DNA of 64,000 bases, from positions 1-64,000 of the forward strand of contig NZ_VZDQ01000021.1 of NCBI RefSeq assembly GCF_009602435.1. Direction: 5' to 3'. How positions within the stretch are numbered: the first letter of the stretch is position 1; every line of letters starts with the position of its first letter. This DNA comes from Sediminibacillus terrae (GTDB taxonomy: Bacteria; Bacillota; Bacilli; Bacillales; Amphibacillaceae). The position numbers and the translations under genes were made by a program. The notes below the pieces were generated by a model. That model saw nothing but the letters and a program-made list of their open reading frames with translations. It ran no database searches and had not been told where the DNA came from. Positions 42,370-51,480 of this stretch are shown piece by piece.

Positions 42370-43089
42370 ATGAAAATGATGGATGCAAATGAAATAATTT
42401 CTTTCATTTCTAATAGCAAAAAATCGACACCAGTCAAAGTATATCTAAAAGGCAGTCAATTGAATACAATTGACTTTGGTGAGCTTATTCAGGACTTTGT
42501 CGATGAAAAGACAGGCGTTCTGTTTGGTGAATGGAAAGACATAGCAACTGTACTGGATACATACAAAGAACAAATAGAAGATTATGTGGTCGAAAATGAT
42601 CGCAGAAACTCGGCTATCCCATTACTGGATTTAAAAGAAGTCAATGCTCGAATTGAGCCGGGTGCGGTTATACGAGACCAAGTCGAAATCGGGGACGGCT
42701 GTGTCATTATGATGGGAGCTATGATAAATATCGGATCGGTTGTCGGTGAAGGCACTATGATTGATATGAATGTAACACTTGGAGGAAGAGCCACTGTCGG
42801 TAAAAATTGTCATATAGGCGCCGGCGCAGTACTTGCCGGTGTAATCGAGCCGCCTTCGGCCAAACCTGTGGTGATTGAGGACGGCGTAGTTGTCGGAGCA
42901 AATGCCGTTATTCTTGAAGGAGTAACCGTGGGAGAAGGGGCAGTTGTTGCTGCTGGAGCAATTGTTACGAAAGATGTACCAGCCAACACTCTTGTTGCTG
43001 GCACTCCTGCAAAGGTTCTGAAGGAAATAGATGACCAAACGAAGTCTAAAACAGAAATAAAAGCAGAACTAAGAAAATTGGATCAGTGA
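42370..43089 (+). CDS. dapH: tetrahydrodipicolinate N-acetyltransferase
   Basis: A 239-residue left-handed beta-helix acetyltransferase, first step of the acetylase branch of diaminopimelate/lysine synthesis. The start [25 protein letters not shown] and the hexapeptide region ([58 protein letters not shown]) are near identical to B. subtilis DapH (YkuQ). GGAGGGAC is the RBS. It is followed by dapL after a terminator-like hairpin; the product feeds cell-wall DAP and spore DPA. Confidence 0.95.
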   Translation: MKMMDANEIISFISNSKKSTPVKVYLKGSQLNTIDFGELIQDFVDEKTGVLFGEWKDIATVLDTYKEQIEDYVVENDRRNSAIPLLDLKEVNARIEPGAVIRDQVEIGDGCVIMMGAMINIGSVVGEGTMIDMNVTLGGRATVGKNCHIGAGAVLAGVIEPPSAKPVVIEDGVVVGANAVILEGVTVGEGAVVAAGAIVTKDVPANTLVAGTPAKVLKEIDDQTKSKTEIKAELRKLDQ

Positions 43090-43110
43090 TGATCAAATCA
43101 CTTTGACAGC

Positions 43111-43141
43111 AAAAAGCAGGAGATTATTCTCCTGCTTTTTG
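43111..43141 (+). terminator. terminator between dapH and dapL
   Basis: AAAAAGCAGGAG / CTCCTGCTTTTT stem with six-base loop and T-run. Confidence 0.85.
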
Positions 43142-43247
43142 CAATTAGGGATGAATGGATCTCACGGTCTGAGAATTTTGCTGACCCGTTGATTATAAAA
43201 AGCATGTAAGAGCATATTGGAAGTATCTAGTAGGGGAGGATTGACCA

Positions 43248-44363
43248 TTGAATCAGCAAGAATTAGTGAATATAAGAAGGGATTTGCATCAAATACCGGA
43301 ATTAGGATTCCAGGAATATAAGACCCAGCGATACTTGCAGGAAGTAATTGCCTCTTTTCCGCAAAAGCACCTTACCATTAAACCATGGAGAACTGGCTTA
43401 TTGGTGAAAGTATCGGGAAACAAAGCTGCACGGTTGATTGGCTATCGTGCAGATATTGATGGATTGCCAATAACAGAAGAAACAGACTATCCGTTTTCGT
43501 CAAAGCACCAAGGGAATATGCATGCTTGTGGACATGATTTTCATATGACCATCGCATTGGGAGCATTACAACGTTTGGCGGAAAAACCGATAGAGGACGA
43601 TGTGTTGTTTATATTCCAGCCGGCGGAGGAGGGCCCCGGTGGTGCTTTGCCGATGCTGCAGACAGCTTTGTTGGATGATTGGAGACCGGATGTTCTATTT
43701 GCTCTTCATGTAGCCCCTGAGCTCCCTGCCGGCACGGTTTCTTCCAGAGGTGGTTTACTCTTTGCCAATACGAGCGAATTGTTTATCGACTTTAAGGGTA
43801 AAGGCGGCCATGCCGCCTATCCCCATTTGACTCATGATATGGTGGCTGCCGCCAGCAGCTTTGTCACCCAGTTGCAGCAAATTGTGGCCAGGCGGATTGA
43901 TCCGTTGCAAAGTGCCGTGGTGACGATCGGAAAAATCACTGGAGGCTTTGTCCAAAATGTGATTGCAGAAAATGCCCGCCTTGAAGGGACGATCAGGACT
44001 CTTGATCCTGCAGCAATCGGCCTTGTGAAACAGCATATAGAACAGCTCGCTAAAGGTCATGAAATAAGTTTCGATTGCAAAATAAACATTGATTATGGGT
44101 CCAATTACCACCAAGTCTACAATACAACGGAATACATTGAGCGATTCAAACGAATTGTTTCACAAGAAAAACTATCGTGGAAAGAAGCAAAAGCTGCTAT
44201 GACAGGCGAAGATTTTGGATATATGTTGAAGGAGATTCCTGGATTCATGTTTTGGTTGGGGGTCGATTCCCCTTATGGATTGCATCACAGCAAATTAAGC
44301 CCTGTGGAAGATGCTCTGTCGACTGGTGTACTTGTTGTGGAAAAGACGATAAGAAATTTGTGA
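43248..44363 (+). CDS. dapL: N-acetyldiaminopimelate deacetylase
   Basis: A 371-residue M20-family metallohydrolase that releases LL-DAP from the acetylated intermediate. Motifs: [34 protein letters not shown] (metal His/Asp), [10 protein letters not shown] (catalytic Glu pair), and [11 protein letters not shown] of the lid domain. The TTG start follows GGGGAGGA by seven bases. dapH-dapL order matches B. subtilis ykuQ-ykuR. The terminator before it suggests a separate promoter or read-through. Confidence 0.93.
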   Translation: MNQQELVNIRRDLHQIPELGFQEYKTQRYLQEVIASFPQKHLTIKPWRTGLLVKVSGNKAARLIGYRADIDGLPITEETDYPFSSKHQGNMHACGHDFHMTIALGALQRLAEKPIEDDVLFIFQPAEEGPGGALPMLQTALLDDWRPDVLFALHVAPELPAGTVSSRGGLLFANTSELFIDFKGKGGHAAYPHLTHDMVAAASSFVTQLQQIVARRIDPLQSAVVTIGKITGGFVQNVIAENARLEGTIRTLDPAAIGLVKQHIEQLAKGHEISFDCKINIDYGSNYHQVYNTTEYIERFKRIVSQEKLSWKEAKAAMTGEDFGYMLKEIPGFMFWLGVDSPYGLHHSKLSPVEDALSTGVLVVEKTIRNL

Positions 44364-44561
44364 AGGTGAAAGCTTTATTCGTTCTTCTTCTATAGTATGG
44401 TCCTGGAATTTTTCCTTTTCGCTAAGAACTGTTTTAGACGGAATTACGATTTTTTGGAACATTTTCAGCTGACGCTGCTGGCAGATCCCGGCTATTTCTT
44501 CGTATACTCTTTGTTTTTCAGGGTAGTCTATTAAGGATTATTCTAACTAGGAGGTATTTGG

Positions 44562-44804
44562 ATGCCGCGAATAGGAATAGAAGGTACACTTTCGGATGTA
44601 AAGGGAGCATTACAGGAGCGGGGTTATGAATTGGTTGAATTGAGACAAGAATCAGATGTGCAAAATTGTGATTGCTGTGTCATTTCCGGCCAGGACAAAA
44701 ATGTTATGGGAATGGCGACGGCAAGTACTCAATCTACTGTCATCAATGCCAACGGGATGACTGCTGATGAAGTTTGCCAGCAGGTTGATAGTCGTTTTCA
44801 GTAA
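44562..44804 (+). CDS. ykuS: YkuS-like protein (UPF0180)
   Basis: An 80-residue protein beginning MPRIGIEGTLSDVKGALQERGYELVELRQESDVQNCDCCVISGQDKNVMG, which is the UPF0180/YkuS pattern. It has a Cys-x-Cys-Cys. AGGAGGTATTTGG precedes the ATG. Function unknown; position after dapL is as in B. subtilis. Confidence 0.88.
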   Translation: MPRIGIEGTLSDVKGALQERGYELVELRQESDVQNCDCCVISGQDKNVMGMATASTQSTVINANGMTADEVCQQVDSRFQ

Positions 44805-44814
44805 CGAGACCGAT

Positions 44815-44858
44815 AGAGAAGAGGCCGGCTCCTGGTAAAATGAAGCCGGCTCTTCTCT
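44815..44858. terminator. bidirectional terminator between ykuS and ykuT
   Basis: AGAGAAGAGGCCGGCT / AGCCGGCTCTTCTCT arms between convergent genes. Confidence 0.85.
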
Positions 44859-44863
44859 GTTTC

Positions 44864-45709
44864 TTATTTAGATTGTTTATCAACATTGACTTGGTGGGGA
44901 TATGGAATGTCGATGCCAGCTGCATCGAATTCTTCTTTGATCCGTTTCCTTAAATCCCGCTCTACTTCCCATTGCAGCATGTTTTCCGTTTGGCCGAGGA
45001 CCCGCAGAACGATATCAGAGGAGCCGATACTTTGCACTCCCAACACGTCAGGGCCTTCTGCGAAACGTTCATCGTTTTCGCGGAAGTCGTCGCAAATGCG
45101 TTGGAGGACTGTCATTGCTTCATCAATGCTGTCTTCGTAGCTGATTCCGATATCCACCAGCGCCCGCATGGTACCGCGAGAATGGTTGCTGACACTGGTG
45201 ATTTCCCTGTTCGGAACAAAATTCAACGTCCCATCGAAGCTGCGGATTTTGGTTGTCCTTAGCCCGATTTCTTCGATGATTCCATCGAATCCTCCCAGGG
45301 TTACATACTCATCCACTTCCACCTGTTTTTCCAGCAAAAGAAAAAAACCTGTTACGACATCGCTGACTAGACCTTGCGCTCCGAACCCGATGGCAAGACC
45401 CAGGACACCAGCTCCTGCAAGCAACGGGCCGATCGGGATTTCGAAAATACCGAACAGCATAACGATGAATAAAAAGATAAGCACATACGAGTAAACATTG
45501 ATCAGCAGCTTTTCCAATGTTCTCATCCGGCCTTCAGAAATTTTTTCCCTTCTTCCTGCCCCGGAAAGTGTTTTAGCAATGATTTTTTTTCCGAGCGGTG
45601 CGGCAACTGTGAACCCGATGATCAATAGAATGATTTGTAATCCATAGCCGATTACCAGTTCGAGGAGTGCCCCGAAATCCAGTGACAAGCCTTCTTGAAA
45701 TATGTCCAT
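44864..45709 (-). CDS. ykuT: MscS-family mechanosensitive channel (YkuT)
   Basis: A 281-residue small-conductance mechanosensitive channel, opening on osmotic downshock. Three helices (about residues 15-40, 70-90, 95-125) are followed by the pore helix signature LAGAGVLGLAIGFGAQGLVSDVVTGFFLLLEKQ, then the cytosolic beta domain (GGFDGIIEEIGLRTTKIRSFDGTLNFVPN) and the alpha/beta cap. The length is standard. Its position in the ykuS-ykuT-ykuU order is as in B. subtilis, with the same opposite orientation. Confidence 0.93.
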   Translation of the reverse strand: MDIFQEGLSLDFGALLELVIGYGLQIILLIIGFTVAAPLGKKIIAKTLSGAGRREKISEGRMRTLEKLLINVYSYVLIFLFIVMLFGIFEIPIGPLLAGAGVLGLAIGFGAQGLVSDVVTGFFLLLEKQVEVDEYVTLGGFDGIIEEIGLRTTKIRSFDGTLNFVPNREITSVSNHSRGTMRALVDIGISYEDSIDEAMTVLQRICDDFRENDERFAEGPDVLGVQSIGSSDIVLRVLGQTENMLQWEVERDLRKRIKEEFDAAGIDIPYPHQVNVDKQSK

Positions 45710-45940
45710 ACTAAGTCTCCTTTCTATGTATTGTTAGGTTAAAAGAAAAAAAGACTGTTTGCAACTAAACAGGACAACCACCACCATTTTTCCTGATAAT
45801 GCTCCAGATTTATCAAGGAATTTTGCATTACCTGAAGAAAAATGTTTATTTTTGACTAGGAATCGTTCGTCCTTTATAATGTTTTTTGTAAATCAACAGC
45901 GTTCGTTGAAATATAGAGAAGCAATGTGGAGGGATTACAT

Positions 45941-46483
45941 ATGGCAGAACGTATGGTAGGAAAACAGGCTCCTAGGTTTGAAATGGATGCCGTACTATCT
46001 AATAAGGAATTCGGTAAAGTATCATTGGAAGAAAACATGAAAAATGACAAATGGACAGTGCTTTTCTTCTACCCAATGGATTTCACTTTCGTGTGTCCGA
46101 CAGAAATCACTGCGGTTTCAGATCGGTTCGACGAATTCGAAGATTTGGATGCAGAAGTTATCGGGGTATCTACCGATACCATTCATACCCATCTAGCATG
46201 GATCAACACTTCCAGAGAGGAGAACGGTCTAGGTGACCTGGAATACGCGTTGGCAGCCGATACCAATCATCAGGTTGCCCGTGACTATGGAGTCCTTATT
46301 GAAGAAGAAGGGGTTGCTCTTCGCGGACTCTTCATCATCAGTCCAGAAGGTGAGTTGCAATATCAAGTAGTAAACCACAACAACATCGGACGAGACGTCG
46401 ATGAAACGTTGCGTGTATTGCAAGCACTTCAAACTGGCGGTCTTTGCCCGGCGAACTGGAAACCAGGCCAAGAAACTTTGTAA
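45941..46483 (+). CDS. ykuU: 2-Cys peroxiredoxin (YkuU/AhpA)
   Basis: A 180-residue AhpC-type peroxiredoxin that reduces hydroperoxides. The peroxidatic Cys is in DFTFVCPTE (about residue 51) and the resolving Cys in GGLCPANWKPG at the C-terminus, giving a typical 2-Cys mechanism. I begin at MAERMVGKQAPRFEM (45941), after GTGGAGGG. The thiol oxidoreductase gene ykuV follows by 75 bp and may reduce it. Confidence 0.93.
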   Translation: MAERMVGKQAPRFEMDAVLSNKEFGKVSLEENMKNDKWTVLFFYPMDFTFVCPTEITAVSDRFDEFEDLDAEVIGVSTDTIHTHLAWINTSREENGLGDLEYALAADTNHQVARDYGVLIEEEGVALRGLFIISPEGELQYQVVNHNNIGRDVDETLRVLQALQTGGLCPANWKPGQETL

Positions 46484-46507
46484 TTCGGTTCCGTAAAGAC
46501 TTAAACG

Positions 46508-46536
46508 GGTCTAACACATCGTGTTAGGCCTTTTTC
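46508..46536 (+). terminator. hairpin between ykuU and ykuV
   Basis: GGGTCTAACAC / GTGTTAGGCC stem with a three-base loop, then T5. It may only partly stop transcription before ykuV. Confidence 0.75.
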
Positions 46537-46558
46537 ACGAAAGAAGGAGGAAAAGGGA

Positions 46559-47011
46559 ATGAAATTGAGAACACCTATGCCTGAGTTGGAAGGTGCTACC
46601 GAGTGGCTAAATGGAGAAGTGTCAAAGGAAGATTTAGTCGGAGGTAAGCCGACTTTGATCCATTTTTGGTCTGTAAGCTGTGGACTCTGTAAAGAAGCGA
46701 TGCCGAATGTCAATGAGTTCCGTGATGAATATAAAGATGACTTAAATGTCGTAGCCGTTCATATGCCGCGTTCAGAAAAAGATTTAGATCTGGACCAGAT
46801 AAAGGAAGTTGCTGAAGAACACGGGATTTCACAACCCATTTTTGTAGATAACAAACATGCATTGACAGATGCATTTGAAAATCAATACGTACCTGCTTAC
46901 TATGTATTCGATGCAGAAGGAAATCTACGTCATTTCCAAGCAGGCGGCGGTGGTATGAAAATGCTGCGTAAACGTGTCAATCGGGTCTTGGGTCTAAATG
47001 AGAAAAAATAG
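46559..47011 (+). CDS. ykuV: thiol-disulfide oxidoreductase (YkuV)
   Basis: A 150-residue thioredoxin-fold protein with active site S-C-G-L-C-K (WSVSCGLCKEAMPNVNEFRDEY, about residues 40-43), the cis-Pro in YVPAYYVFDAEG, and no signal peptide, so it acts in the cytosol. B. subtilis YkuV has the same layout. AAAGAAGGAGG precedes the ATG. Gene pairing with the peroxiredoxin suggests a shared role in peroxide defence (inference). Confidence 0.92.
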   Translation: MKLRTPMPELEGATEWLNGEVSKEDLVGGKPTLIHFWSVSCGLCKEAMPNVNEFRDEYKDDLNVVAVHMPRSEKDLDLDQIKEVAEEHGISQPIFVDNKHALTDAFENQYVPAYYVFDAEGNLRHFQAGGGGMKMLRKRVNRVLGLNEKK

Positions 47012-47018
47012 AAAGACA

Positions 47019-47056
47019 GCAGGAGAAGGGATTATCCTCTATTCTCCTGCTTTTTT
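47019..47056 (+). terminator. terminator of ykuV
   Basis: GCAGGAGAA / TTCTCCTGC stem followed by T6. Confidence 0.85.
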
Positions 47057-47094
47057 GTTTATATGGAAATTACTCTTCGTAATTATTGGCAATA

Positions 47095-47230
47095 CGATAA
47101 AGCACGGGCGTTCGTCCGTGGAAAGCGAGTTTATTTCTTCTTCGGTCTGAGCAAAATGGCTTTTTTAGAATGGGCCTTTCGATAAAGAGAGGGTGGAAGA
47201 AAAATCACACCACCCTAATCGACAGAGAAC
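47095..47230 (-). repeat. dispersed repeat family B, copy 2
   Basis: Opposite orientation to copies 1 and 3. Read on the minus strand it contains GTTCTCTGTCGATTAGGGTGG, GGTGTGATTTTT, TCTCTTTATCGAAAGGC, GAAATAAACTCGCTTTCC and ACGGACGAACGCCCG in the same order. It lies in the gap 47057-47477, whose remainder shows no gene; only the RBS of the ABC gene is recognisable. Confidence 0.8.
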
Positions 47231-47477
47231 TTTATTATCATTCCCCTTTGTATCTGCAATGACTAACACAGGTTTTCAAAAATCAATCTTCACCATACAA
47301 AATGCCTGCCATCAAAACATGTGATCAATGTCCCGGTTTCCTTCAAGAATGGTTGGATTCCTATAATTAGCAATCGATTAAAAATTTTAAAAAAATTGAG
47401 TCAAATGGGTGGAAAAATATTTCGTTACCCGATATATTTATATTTACGTGAAAAAATCATCAGGAGGAGGGATAGTC

Positions 47478-49229
47478 TTGGACACTTTTAAAAAATTGAA
47501 AAACTATTATTGGCCATTTAAAAAATTGTTTTTTGCATCCTTGTTTTTCGTCATGCTTGTAACAGCAATAACAGTCATTTACCCTGTGGTTCTGCAATTG
47601 ACCATCGACAATGTCGTGTTGAAAGGCCAGTACTCGTGGGTGCCGTATTTATCAGTGGGATTTATTCTCATCATGGCCGTGAAAGGAGTCGCAAACTTTT
47701 CCCAGCAATACTTGGGGGAATTGTTCGGTGTCAAATCAGTCTATACATTAAGGGACAGTCTATACAAAAAATTGCAAAGGCTTTCGTTCACTTATTATGA
47801 CAACGCTAGAACAGGGGATTTGATGTCCCGTCTGACAATGGACGTGGAAGGTTTCAAATTTTTCCTTGCTGCTGGCTGTAAAGAATTAATCAAAGTCGTT
47901 TTGTTGATGGTTCTAAGTCTGAGTGTCATGTTTTATTATTCCGTACCTTTGGCGCTTGTGACAATGGCCGCCATGCCTTTTTTGGCAGTCGTAGTCTATA
48001 AGTTCGACCGGCGTGTCCATCCCTCTTTCCGGAAGATAAGGAAATCGATGGGAAGGCTCAATACACGAATTCAGGAAAATGTCAGTGGAATGAATACGGT
48101 AAAGTCGCTTTCAAAAGAAGATTTTGAAATCTACCGTTTTACCGATAAGAATGATAATTACAAAGATAATTATATTGCCACCTCTCATATTTGGGCACGT
48201 TACTTTCCGCTCATGGAGTTCATCGGCAATATCTGCATGGTCGCTTTGCTCGCCTACGGCGGTTATTTGGTCATCAGCGGGAATCTAAGCATGGGTGCAC
48301 TAGTGGCCTTTTTCAGCCTTGTCAATTATATACTGGGACCTTTGATGCAGCTTGGATTCATCGTTAACATGTTCTCCCAGGCGAAGGCATCCGGGGAACG
48401 GTTATTGGAAATTCTGGAAGCGGAAGAAGACATCCAGAACACCGAGGATCCTGTAGAAGTTCAACGGTTGCAAGGTCATGTGACTTTCAATAACGTTACG
48501 CTTACGTATTCGGAAGATGATGATTCTGCTCTGAAAAATATATCCTTCGACGCACCTCCTGGAACCGTGGTCGGATTAATCGGAGCGACAGGAGCAGGTA
48601 AAACGAGTATTACCCAATTGATCACGCGTTTCTATGAACCTGAGGCGGGTGAAGTGTTGGTAGATGGAAGAAAAGTGGAGGAATACGATATAAAGTCATT
48701 ACGGCGAAACATCGGATTTGTGTTACAGGAGTCTTTTTTATTTTCCACCTCGATAAAAGAGAACATTGCATACGGTAATCCTAATGCCAGCATGGAAGAG
48801 ATTGTGGATGCAGCCAAGCGGGCACAGGCGCATGATTTTATCATGGAAATGCCTGCCGGTTATGAAACCATGCTTGGTGAAAGAGGAATGGGACTCTCTG
48901 GTGGCCAGAAGCAGCGGATTGCGATTGCCAGAGCTATCTTGATTGATCCGAGCATTCTTGTTTTAGATGATGCCACCTCGGCAGTCGACATGGAAACAGA
49001 ATTTAAAATCCAGAAGGCGTTGAAAGAAGTGATGAAAGATAGGACCACTTTTATCATCGCCCATCGGATTTCTTCTTTGAAACATGCAGACGAGGTATTG
49101 GTCTTGGAGGATGGCGAAATCGTCGAAAGAGGCAGACATGAAGAACTGTTGACGAACGGCGGACCGTATCAGCGGATTTACGATATTCAGTATCAGGATA
49201 AACAAGAAATCATGAGTGCTGCAAAATAA
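47478..49229 (+). CDS. heterodimeric ABC exporter subunit 1 (degenerate Walker B)
   Basis: A 583-residue type IV ABC exporter half: six helices in residues 1-320 and an ATPase with Walker A GATGAGKTS, signature MGLSGGQKQR and Walker B LVLDDATSA. The catalytic Glu after Walker B is Asp, so this half contributes the non-hydrolysing site. The TTG start follows AGGAGGAGGG. It pairs with the next gene 13 bp downstream, as in YfiB/YfiC or LmrC/LmrD-type multidrug exporters; the substrate is unknown. Confidence 0.9.
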   Translation: MDTFKKLKNYYWPFKKLFFASLFFVMLVTAITVIYPVVLQLTIDNVVLKGQYSWVPYLSVGFILIMAVKGVANFSQQYLGELFGVKSVYTLRDSLYKKLQRLSFTYYDNARTGDLMSRLTMDVEGFKFFLAAGCKELIKVVLLMVLSLSVMFYYSVPLALVTMAAMPFLAVVVYKFDRRVHPSFRKIRKSMGRLNTRIQENVSGMNTVKSLSKEDFEIYRFTDKNDNYKDNYIATSHIWARYFPLMEFIGNICMVALLAYGGYLVISGNLSMGALVAFFSLVNYILGPLMQLGFIVNMFSQAKASGERLLEILEAEEDIQNTEDPVEVQRLQGHVTFNNVTLTYSEDDDSALKNISFDAPPGTVVGLIGATGAGKTSITQLITRFYEPEAGEVLVDGRKVEEYDIKSLRRNIGFVLQESFLFSTSIKENIAYGNPNASMEEIVDAAKRAQAHDFIMEMPAGYETMLGERGMGLSGGQKQRIAIARAILIDPSILVLDDATSAVDMETEFKIQKALKEVMKDRTTFIIAHRISSLKHADEVLVLEDGEIVERGRHEELLTNGGPYQRIYDIQYQDKQEIMSAAK

Positions 49230-49241
49230 GGGGGGAGTATT

Positions 49242-51086
49242 ATGGCAAAAACAATAGCTAATCAGCCCAAACGGAGCAGGCACCTTAACCGTTTTTATTA
49301 CCCGTTGGACCAGGCGGTGGAAAAACCCTTTAATTGGAAACAAATGCTGCGTCTGCTGACATTTGTCAAACCATACACAGGGAAGCTGGTGCCGGGTGCC
49401 ATCGTTGCCATGCTTATTTCCACACTGATCAGGATGGCTGTGCCTGTTTTGATTGGTAAAGTGGCAATTGACATAGCGATAAAAGATAAGGATGTCGGTT
49501 TTCTGACATACCTTGTCATCGGTATTTCGTTATTGTATTTAGTGAGTTATCTTGCGAATACTTTTCGGATAAAATGGGTGAACATACTTGGGCAGAATGT
49601 GATTTATGATCTTAGAAGGAACCTTTTTTCCCATGTTCAGCATTTATCCCATAACTTTTTCGATAAACGTTCTGCCGGTTCGATTCTTGTCCGGATTTTG
49701 AACGATGTAAATTCTTTACAGGAATTATTCACCAATGGAATCATCAACCTGTTGATGGATGTCGTCATGCTTATCGGTATTGTAGTCATCTTATTTGTGC
49801 TTAGTCCTCCGCTTGCATTAGCGGTGATGATTGTACTGCCGATCATGTTCTATATTTCAACAAAGCTGCGTCGAAACATTCGCCGGGCATGGCAGGATGT
49901 GCGGATTCAGAAATCAAGGCTGAATTCCCATCTGAATGAAAGCATGCAGGGAATCCGTATCACGCAGTCTTTCTCACAGGAAAAGGAAAACACCGAGTTT
50001 TTTGATGGCGTGAACACAGATAACTACGAAAATGAACGCCTGGCTACCAAAAAAAGTGCATATTTCGGGCCTTTCGTAGAGATGAGTAACGCCATCGGCA
50101 CAGTTATCCTGATTGCTTATGGATCACATTTATTGTTGCTGGGAGAAGCGAATGGCGGGATTGAAATTGGTACGTTTGTTTCATTCGCTTTTTTCCTCGG
50201 TATGTTCTGGGAACCGATTTCGAGGCTGGGGCAGATTTATAATCAGTTGCTTGTTGCAATGGCTTCTTCGGAAAGGATTTTTGAATTCCTCGACGAACAA
50301 CCGAATGTAGAAGAGAAACCTGATGCGAAGACGATTGAAAAAATGAAAGGGCATATCGAATTTGATAAAGTTCAGTTCTCTTACGACGAAGACAGGATCG
50401 CTTTACACGAAATTTCATTGGAAATGAAACCCGGCCAGACCGTGGCACTGGTAGGGCATACTGGATCCGGAAAATCGACGATTGCAAACCTGATCAGCCG
50501 ATTTTATGATCCTACCAAGGGTGCTGTGAAAATCGACGGAATGGATTTGCGGGATTTAAAGCTTGATAGTCTGCGAAAAAATATCAGTGTCGTGCTCCAG
50601 GATACGTTTATTTTTTCAGGTACCATCATGGAGAACATCCGATTTGGAAGACCTGATGCCACAGACGAAGAGGTCTATGATGCAGCAAAAGTCGTCGGTG
50701 CGGATGAGTTCATCAGCCGACTGGCCGATGGCTACCAAACGGAGGTCGAAGAAAGAGGGAACATTTTATCAGCAGGTGAGCGACAATTATTGTCTTTTGC
50801 TCGGGCATTGTTGGCAGATCCGCGAATACTGATTTTGGATGAGGCAACAGCCAGCATTGATACAGAAACAGAAATGAAGATTCAGCAGGCTTTGCGCAAG
50901 CTGTTGAAGGGGCGTACGGCCATCATGATTGCGCACCGTCTCTCCACGATAAGGGAAGCGGACCAGATCATTGTACTGCAACACGGTAAAATCCTGGAAA
51001 AAGGCAACCATCAGGAACTGATGCAGCGACGTGGGGAATATTTCGATTTGGTCAAATCACAATTCCAGATGTTGAATGCACTATAA
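49242..51086 (+). CDS. heterodimeric ABC exporter subunit 2 (altered signature loop)
   Basis: A 614-residue ABC exporter half with a longer N-terminal tail (MAKTIANQPKRSRHLNRFYYPLDQ...), six helices, Walker A GHTGSGKST, Walker B LILDEATAS with the catalytic Glu, and signature LSAGERQ in place of LSGGQ. The asymmetry is complementary to subunit 1, so the heterodimer has one good and one degenerate ATP site. AAGGGGGGAG precedes the ATG. A CCGAACG-family terminator follows. Confidence 0.92.
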   Translation: MAKTIANQPKRSRHLNRFYYPLDQAVEKPFNWKQMLRLLTFVKPYTGKLVPGAIVAMLISTLIRMAVPVLIGKVAIDIAIKDKDVGFLTYLVIGISLLYLVSYLANTFRIKWVNILGQNVIYDLRRNLFSHVQHLSHNFFDKRSAGSILVRILNDVNSLQELFTNGIINLLMDVVMLIGIVVILFVLSPPLALAVMIVLPIMFYISTKLRRNIRRAWQDVRIQKSRLNSHLNESMQGIRITQSFSQEKENTEFFDGVNTDNYENERLATKKSAYFGPFVEMSNAIGTVILIAYGSHLLLLGEANGGIEIGTFVSFAFFLGMFWEPISRLGQIYNQLLVAMASSERIFEFLDEQPNVEEKPDAKTIEKMKGHIEFDKVQFSYDEDRIALHEISLEMKPGQTVALVGHTGSGKSTIANLISRFYDPTKGAVKIDGMDLRDLKLDSLRKNISVVLQDTFIFSGTIMENIRFGRPDATDEEVYDAAKVVGADEFISRLADGYQTEVEERGNILSAGERQLLSFARALLADPRILILDEATASIDTETEMKIQQALRKLLKGRTAIMIAHRLSTIREADQIIVLQHGKILEKGNHQELMQRRGEYFDLVKSQFQMLNAL

Positions 51087-51121
51087 GATAATGTAGTTGA
51101 AAAAAGCTTGAACCACAACGC

Positions 51122-51175
51122 AGAAACCGAACGATATTCGAAATGCTAAGCATTCGAAAGCGTTCGGTTTTTTCT
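51122..51175 (+). terminator. terminator of the ABC operon (CCGAACG family)
   Basis: GAAACCGAACGATATTCGAAATGCT pairs with AGCATTCGAAAGCGTTCGGTTTT, the longest member of the family, with a T-run. Confidence 0.85.
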
Positions 51176-51480
51176 TTCTATAGGACTCTATAAAGTAAGC
51201 CATTGAGACATTTTTCTTTTATACAGATTGTTTGATGAATGATTGTCATAGTTTTTTTAGATATCCTCTACTCCGTTGGCTATCTCTTTTATTCACGCAT
51301 GTAGGAAAGGAAGAAAAATCATGTTAAGGATTGCGCCGCATATATTGGGAGTGGCGATTCCCGAATTGTACAGAAACAGGTGCAATTTTTCCGTTTATCC
51401 TTGTTCTGTAAAGGAAAATAAAATGGAATAGGGTGATTTCTTCCAGAAGTTAAGGAGGAAACAGAAAGGGAGGATGCAAT
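51176..51480. other. gene-free gap before cydA
   Basis: A 36-codon frame at 51321-51431 (MLRIAPHILGVAIP...) is preceded by GAAAGGAAG but does not look like a known peptide; I leave it uncalled. The end of the gap holds the cydA RBS (AAAGGGAGG). Confidence 0.4.

Noticed and set aside
51321-51431. 36-codon frame MLRIAPHILGVAIPELYRN... before cydA
   Set aside because: Only a moderate RBS and no protein-like features beyond chance.
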